Source of the DNA: Parachlorella kessleri
Taxonomy: Eukaryota > Chlorophyta > Trebouxiophyceae > Chlorellales > Chlorellaceae
Assembly: GCA_001598975.1 (NCBI GenBank)
Contig: BBXU01000174.1
Coordinates: 1-13,775 of the forward strand
DNA: 13,775 bases
Direction of reading: 5' to 3'
Shown here: piece by piece, positions 8,962 to 13,775 of the stretch
How the letters are laid out: each line of letters opens with the position of its first letter
How positions within the stretch are numbered: the stretch's first letter is position 1
Made by a program: the position numbers and the translations under genes
The notes under the pieces: model-generated
What the model was told of the DNA's origin: nothing
Databases searched by the model: none
Seen by the model: only the letters and a program-made list of their open reading frames with translations

Positions 8962-9052
8962 CCACACTGCCTGCAGCGGTGGCCTGGTGCTGGCGCCGCC
9001 AGTAGACAGCTTGCCTAGCCACCAGCCGCGCCCCACTGCAGAGGGGGCCCCT

Positions 9053-12000
9053 TCACAGGTCCAAACAGCCGTTCATCAGCTGGAAGAGGCCGCTGAAGGA
9101 GACCCTCCTGGGAGAGCCGCCCTTTCCATCCTCCATGCCCTTCACTGGCTCCACAAGTGAAGGCGCCTTGCAGGGGCCCTCCACACCCGCATTGCAGCCC
9201 GCCTGCTGCTTCAAGGGCGCCGTGCACTGGCCATCTAGGCTGCAGCTGACCCGGCCGCAATCAACATGGCCGCTGCTGTCGCTGCTGCCGACGTTGGGAG
9301 TGACGGGTGCTGCAGAGTTGAGCAGGCCCTGAAGGTTTTCCAGGGTCACCTTGCCATCGGACGGCTTTACCCCTGGCACGCTTGGTGGGCACAACTGGCA
9401 GTCCACCTTTGGCGGGGGTGCCAGCGGGGGCACCACGCTTGCTGCAACCGCAGGAGCAGCAGCAGCTGCTGCCGGCGGCTTGGCTGCAGTGGCGTAGCAG
9501 GGCAGCACGACGCGCACAACCCCATCGCTGTCATCTGCAGCCATGCATGCCGCGGTTGCTGCTGGCATGACGGCATCTGCTGCTGGCATGACGGCTACTG
9601 GCCCTGCCATAACCATCGCATGAGCGAGCATTGCGGGGCTGGCAGACACCCCGCTCTCGCACGCAGGCAGGCCTAGTGGCACCACCCTGGCGGGCAATGG
9701 GCCAGTGATGCCCGCAGCAGGGGTACATGGCACCAGGGAGGCCACAGTCACAGGAGCCGCCAGCACGGGCTGCACAGCCACAACAGCAGGAGCAGCAGGG
9801 CGGGGCAGCTGGCTGCGGTCCTGCTGACCGGCACGTGCTGCAGCTGCACGGATGGCCGGCATCGCCGCCGCAGCCTGCCACCGCCGCTGCTCCTGCTGCT
9901 CGCGCTCACGGAGCAGCGCGCGCACGGCGCGCTGCCCGCGGCTGCTGCGGCCGGCGCGGATGGTGCTCAGGACTGCTTCAGCCAGCTGCTCCTCCATCAC
10001 GCGCCTACAAAGCACCAGCAACCAGGGAGGGGTGAGATGTTAGGCTCAGCTTTGTTGGGCAGCACATCCCTATCCCTCAATATGCTCGCTTCGGGGAGCC
10101 GCTTGGCGTTGCAAAGCTGATCATAGACATCCACAACAATCCGCAATGCTTACCAGTACTTCCCCACCTTCTCCTCTTCACCCTACCAACAGACCAACAG
10201 AACAAGGCCTGTACCACGCACACGACACCAGTATGCACGTCCTGACAACGTCACCCGCCAGCTGCTCAGCAGACAAGTGCTGGCCTACCTGCCAATGCTC
10301 TCCAGGGTGCTCTGCGCTGTGTGCTGCGCAGCTGAGCTGGCAACCTCCACCGCCTCCTTCTGCAGCACTGCCAGCCCCTGCTGCTGCTCACTGCCGTGGC
10401 CCCCATCATCACCACGCAAGGTGGCCGCAGCTGCCAGGTCGCTCTGCAGCAGCGTGGTTGCCACCACTGTCACAGCCACAGGCGCCATCAGGTTAAACCT
10501 GCGATCCATATACAGCGCCGATGCCGAAGCCGAGACGGTGCTGCTTGCTGCGGCTGGTGCCGCGGCGGCGGTGGCTTCTGGTGCCGCCGGCGCCCCTTCT
10601 GCAATGCCAACCGCTGCATGTACCTCCCCCTGGCCTGCCTCGGAAGCAGCAGTTAAGCTCATGGGCACGGGCTGGGCACCACTGGGGCCAGGCCCGCTCG
10701 GCTGCCGGCTACCGCCCTGCGAAGCCAGGGCAACCTGGGCACCTGCTGGCAAGCCAGCGGGGTAGGCCGCCTGGCTGAGGCTGCTGGCCATGCCTGCTAG
10801 GGGTATGGCATAGCAGGATGCCACGACGGAGGAAAGCGCGGCGCCCATACGAGTGGAGGCAAGAGCCGCCCCCGACCCCGCCTCGCTGCCGCCGGCAGGC
10901 CCGCCGAGCAGCACAGCAGGCAGGAGGGACGAGGGCGCCGTCAGGCTCCTCTGTGGCTGCTCAGTGGACCCCGCGCTGCAGGCGGCAGCCCTCCCATCTG
11001 ATGAGCCCCGGCTGCCGTCACAACTGCTCCTCCGGCTTCTGCTGCCCCCGTCGGTGCCTGCCTCGTCCCTGCTGACCAGCTCTCCACTTGTGGTATGCCG
11101 TGCCGCAGTCGCCTGCTGAGCAAGCGCTCGCTCCATCGAGAACAGCCTGCAGCAGGCAGCACAGGACCTGCTCAGCCACAGACGCTGCAGACGGCATCGC
11201 CGCGCGGGCGGGCACCTCTGGTGGATCAGGACTCCACCAGAAACTGGTACAACAACAGGCCAGCCCAACAGCCAAGCCTGCGCTCACGACACCTGCGCTC
11301 ATAACGAACCTGCCAGGGAATCAGGACGGTCTCCCCATACCTCCCGTATGCGTCACAACGCAGGCATCCCCTTACAAACCTAGGCATGCATGACAAAACA
11401 CCCACCAGTTGCCAATCTCTGCCAGCTTGCGCTGAGGCACGCCAGCCCGCTTCGCTAGCGACTGTGGACGCCGCAGGTAACTTTTGAGTTTCCCCAGCGC
11501 ATGCATCGCCTGAGCAAGGTCATGGCCACGCAGCCAGAAGTAGAACCGCGGCGGCAGGGAGGTGCCTTGTGGCAGCATATCACACTCGGCCTCCGCGCCT
11601 GCAGGGACAGCACAGTAAGCAAGGTCTGTGGTCGCCTACATCACGCAGCTTAACATCCCATTGCAAGGCAAAAGACAAGGTACTGGCAGCTACCACAGTT
11701 TCAGCTCTAGCAGGCTGCACGGATTGCAGGTTAAGCAAGACTGCCTTGCCAACATACAGTCACAACCGGCGGAGACATGCAGCCTCATCCCTGAAGTTGA
11801 AGGCTGCAGGACTTGAGCAATGTAAGGGTACAGCACGCAACCAACGCAGGCTGCCTCACCTGCCGAGTCGGCTGCGGACCCAGCCAGGATGTCTGCCCTT
11901 GGCTTGATGTAAAAACTCCGCTGGCTGGCATCATTCCGTAGTGTGTGGATGATGGCAACTGCACATGCATTGCGGCACTTGCGTGACAGCTTGCAAATAG

Positions 12001-13059
12001 ATCGCAAGCTGCATGCTATGTAACGAGCGCATAAGGGTGAGGGTAAAGGGCTATATAGCAAGCTGCCTGTACCATCGGGCACAGGAGCAGCAGCTGGCCT
12101 CGGACGTCAGGGGCAAAGACATACTATGTGCTGCTGCTTCAAGCTCGCCTGCAGCCCGGAACTCTCGCTTCGGTCACCTCCCCTCCTTCAACTCTCTCGG
12201 CTTACCTGGCTCGTCGCACTCAAGAAAGCTATGCTCCGGGAAGTGCGCAATCGCCTCCCACACAGTCATGCTGCAGGACACGTGCTCAGCGGCGGCTGCG
12301 CCTACCGCGCCGCCCGGCCGCGCATCCAAGCCTGCCGCCTGCGGCTGCTCTGAAGCTGCCACCGGCAGCGTTGCCTGCCAGGTGAGCGTCAGGTCGTCGT
12401 TGGGCAGGAGCCACAGGCTGAGCATCCCGCGGTCTTGGGTGGGCTGAAGCTTGGCGGGCGAGGACAGCTTGCGCGTCAGCCGCCCCACCTCCAGGCTCAC
12501 CAGCGGCTCAGAGATGGCGCGCAGGAGCGCCGTGGCCTGCAGATGCAGCAGGTGGGGCCACGCCTTGTCAATTACAAGCTGTACACGCTTCAGGTTTGAG
12601 CGGTGCGGTCCAAGTTGTACCAGCTGGAAAACGCCTGCAGGCTGTCCTCACGCTCATGCCAGCCCAGTACCTGGCTGCCCGGAACCCAAGAACCTCCCTC
12701 CTGCCTACCTGCTTAGCCGTCACCACCGGCGCGCTGTGGACAGGCAGCCCCGGCGCATTGAGTGCCACCGACATCTCCTGCCGAGCATGCACATAGCCCT
12801 CCAGCATGCGCTGCTCGCCACGGCAGTCTGACACTGTGGAGTGGCCGCCCCTCAGCAGGGCCCTTTGCTGTGAGGGGGCACCACAAGCGCCGCGTGCGGA
12901 AGCACCTGCTGCGGGGGATGGGCGGCGAAGCGCCGCCTGCTGGGGGCTGTGCAGCTGATCACTGCTCCTCCTAGAGCCGTCTTCCTGGTTGCTGCACTGC
13001 TGCTGCAGCCAGCTGGCGAAGGGCAGCCAAAAGGAACTGGTCGGCTGGTCAGGGTCCAT
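9053..13059 (-). CDS. Unrecognised 941-residue protein, six exons; ordered N-terminal part, Ala-rich C-terminal part
   Basis: I do not recognise this family. Exons: 13059-12709, 12578-12206, 11958-11860, 11598-11406, 11146-10289, 10004-9053 (phases 0,1,1,2,2); all joins keep frame. The start is the first ATG (13059), with G at -3 and +4. Residues about 90-350 look folded: blocks include LVIDKAWPHLLHLQATALL, GMLSLWLLPNDDLTLTWQA, VWEAIAHFPEHSFLECDEP, AIIHTLRNDASQRSFYIKP and RFYFWLRGHDLAQAMHALGK. Residues about 370-590 are Ser/Gly/Ala-rich with two mildly hydrophobic stretches, SSVVASCYAIPLAGM and LMAPVAVTVVATTLL. Residues 625-690 (RRVMEEQLAEAVLSTIRAG on) are a charged, helix-prone stretch. Residues 690-840 are Ala/Pro/Val-rich with a heptad duplication. 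No clear signal or transit peptide. The join into exon 5 is the weakest: acceptors upstream (for example before 11309) lead to another frame that ends at 11018. The acceptor before 11146 was chosen for its pyrimidine tract and because it enters the long frame. Confidence 0.7.
9557..9595 (-). repeat. 21-bp tandem duplication in the C-terminal coding part
   Basis: TGCTGCTGGCATGACGGC at 9557-9574 recurs at 9578-9595, a period of 21 bp. On the minus strand it encodes the heptapeptide pair AVMPAAD/AVMPAAT. The period is a multiple of three, so the frame is kept. Confidence 0.85.
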
Positions 13060-13465
13060 CCCTTGACACGCCAGAAACGCTGGGGGGTGCCGCCCACTCT
13101 CTAGACTCCTGGAAGTGAACGACAGGGGCCTAGTCTAAGCTTCAGAAGGTAAAGCTGTGGGCACCTTCGATTTGTGGGCCGTCCAGTGACAGTAACAAAA
13201 GCTGACAGAACAACCAACAAAATTCACAACAGCAACTGTATAGAGCCGCGTTTGACGGCAAGTTTGGCTCGAAGACTCGATGACGTGAAGGGGTGGCGTA
13301 TTCAGAGTCGATTCCTGCGAATATCACGAGCGTACGGACCAGCCATGGGGATGCCAGGCCCCAAAGCATGCCCCAAAGGCAAGGGTTTGGACAAGTATGC
13401 CCGTCTGCTACTATCTTTGTGACCATTTGGCGTGGCAGTGAGCAACCTGCACACACATATATGAC

Positions 13466-13538
13466 GGTGCAGGATATATATTTATTCAGGGTGGCAGGTA
13501 ATGCGATCAGAGAGGAGTTACTGGTGCAGGATATATAT
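13466..13538. repeat. 16-bp direct repeat with TATA core, two copies
   Basis: GGTGCAGGATATATAT occurs at 13466-13481 and 13523-13538, exactly identical, 57 bp apart. It is the only obvious AT-rich element upstream of the 13059 start codon. A third ATATAT lies at 13456-13461. It may be a duplicated promoter element or a relic of a local duplication. Confidence 0.75.
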
Positions 13539-13738
13539 GTTGGGGTCCAGTGCGAAATCTAGGCCACCTGGCCAGCAGAACGGAGGTGGCAGCAGACACT
13601 GCGAAGGACATGTATTGGTACAACAAGGGTCTGCATATCCACAGAACGACGGTCCAATGCCTTCGTGCTGAGCTACAGGAAGCACAAACGACGCACACTG
13701 TCTACAAACACGTAACCTGCTCTATCCATCTCTTTTTG

Positions 13739-13753
13739 CCCCCCCCCCCCCCC
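13739..13753. repeat. 15-base C homopolymer
   Basis: Fifteen consecutive C on the plus strand close to the right edge. Another nine-C run opens the window (1-9), inside an HSP70B intron, and a further nine-C run is at 3520-3528 in a LysM intron. The exact length of such runs is often wrong in assemblies. Confidence 0.9.
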
Positions 13754-13775
13754 TGCTTGCCAACCAGTGCTCCGC

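Larger units (their letters stand above)
7634..9052. other. Convergent intergenic region between archease and the 941-residue gene
   Basis: Both flanking genes end here, so 3' UTRs are expected from both sides. The right part (about 8640-9050) is C/A-rich on the plus strand and carries two TGTAA signals for the minus-strand gene. The left part holds no recognised gene apart from the doubtful frame at 7903-8565. A small hairpin (GAGAC-catcc-GTCTC) lies at 7823-7837. Confidence 0.6.
13060..13775. other. Upstream flank of the 941-residue gene; no gene seen
   Basis: Open frames here are short, lack codon bias and show no family motif. The stretch should contain the promoter and leader of the minus-strand gene starting at 13059, and perhaps the promoter of a gene to the right of the window. 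AT-rich TATATAT elements occur at 13474-13481 and 13531-13538. Confidence 0.55.

Noticed and set aside
9266..9676. 136-codon plus-strand frame opposite the last exon of the 941-residue gene
   Set aside because: The Cys/Trp/His-rich product has no motif and lies antisense to a longer frame that splices cleanly.
10277..10765. 162-codon plus-strand frame opposite exon 5 of the 941-residue gene
   Set aside because: It is a shadow of an Ala-rich minus-strand exon; low-complexity G/C-rich DNA gives open frames on both strands.
12582..12629. Alternative acceptor for exon 2 of the 941-residue gene, near 12627
   Set aside because: In the required phase 0 it meets a TGA after fourteen codons; the acceptor before 12578 opens the long conserved-looking frame.
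13260..13330. Possible tRNA T-loop-like stretch (gtcgattcctgcg)
   Set aside because: No matching acceptor stem or A-box at the right distance; no cloverleaf can be drawn.
1..13775. Mobile element, CRISPR array or integrated viral gene
   Set aside because: No transposase, reverse transcriptase, integrase, long terminal repeats, target-site duplications or regular spacer arrays were seen on either strand.

Overview
The window looks like nuclear DNA of a green alga (Chlorophyta, probably a Chlamydomonas-like lineage). Its genes are split by short GT-AG introns (82 to 556 nt) with pyrimidine-rich acceptors. One gene encodes a chloroplast-type HSP70 with a transit peptide. Coding third positions are G/C-rich where the protein is conserved, proteins carry Ala/Gln/Ser-rich low-complexity stretches, and TGTAA, the usual algal poly(A) signal, lies downstream of two stop codons. 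No bacterial operon, CRISPR array, rRNA, tRNA or mobile element was found.

Layout from left to right: (1) 23-2450, minus strand: the 5' six coding exons of the plastid HSP70 (HSP70B type), cut off by the left edge of the window. Candidate heat-shock elements and a TATA-like box lie just upstream. (2) 3289-5850, minus: a seven-exon gene for a 352-residue soluble LysM-domain protein of the type found in land plants. (3) 5851-6208: a 358-bp divergent promoter carrying three alternately inverted CAATG pentamers. (4) 6209-7633, plus: a five-exon archease gene (215 residues), the activator of the RtcB-type tRNA ligase. (5) 7634-9052: a convergent intergenic stretch with a doubtful 220-codon frame and poly(A) signals for the next gene. 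(6) 9053-13059, minus: a six-exon gene for a 941-residue protein that I do not recognise, with a structured N-terminal third and a low-complexity C-terminal part. (7) 13060-13775: non-coding sequence with a duplicated TATA-containing element and a 15-C run.

The genes do not form an obvious pathway. They are a plastid chaperone, a LysM protein, an RNA-ligation cofactor and an orphan. I found no clear new multi-gene system. The best leads are the orphan protein, the presence of archease in a green-lineage genome, and the ordered inverted pentamers in the divergent promoter. All exon structures were worked out by hand from reading frame, splice consensus and family similarity. The phases close exactly in every gene, but no transcript evidence was available.
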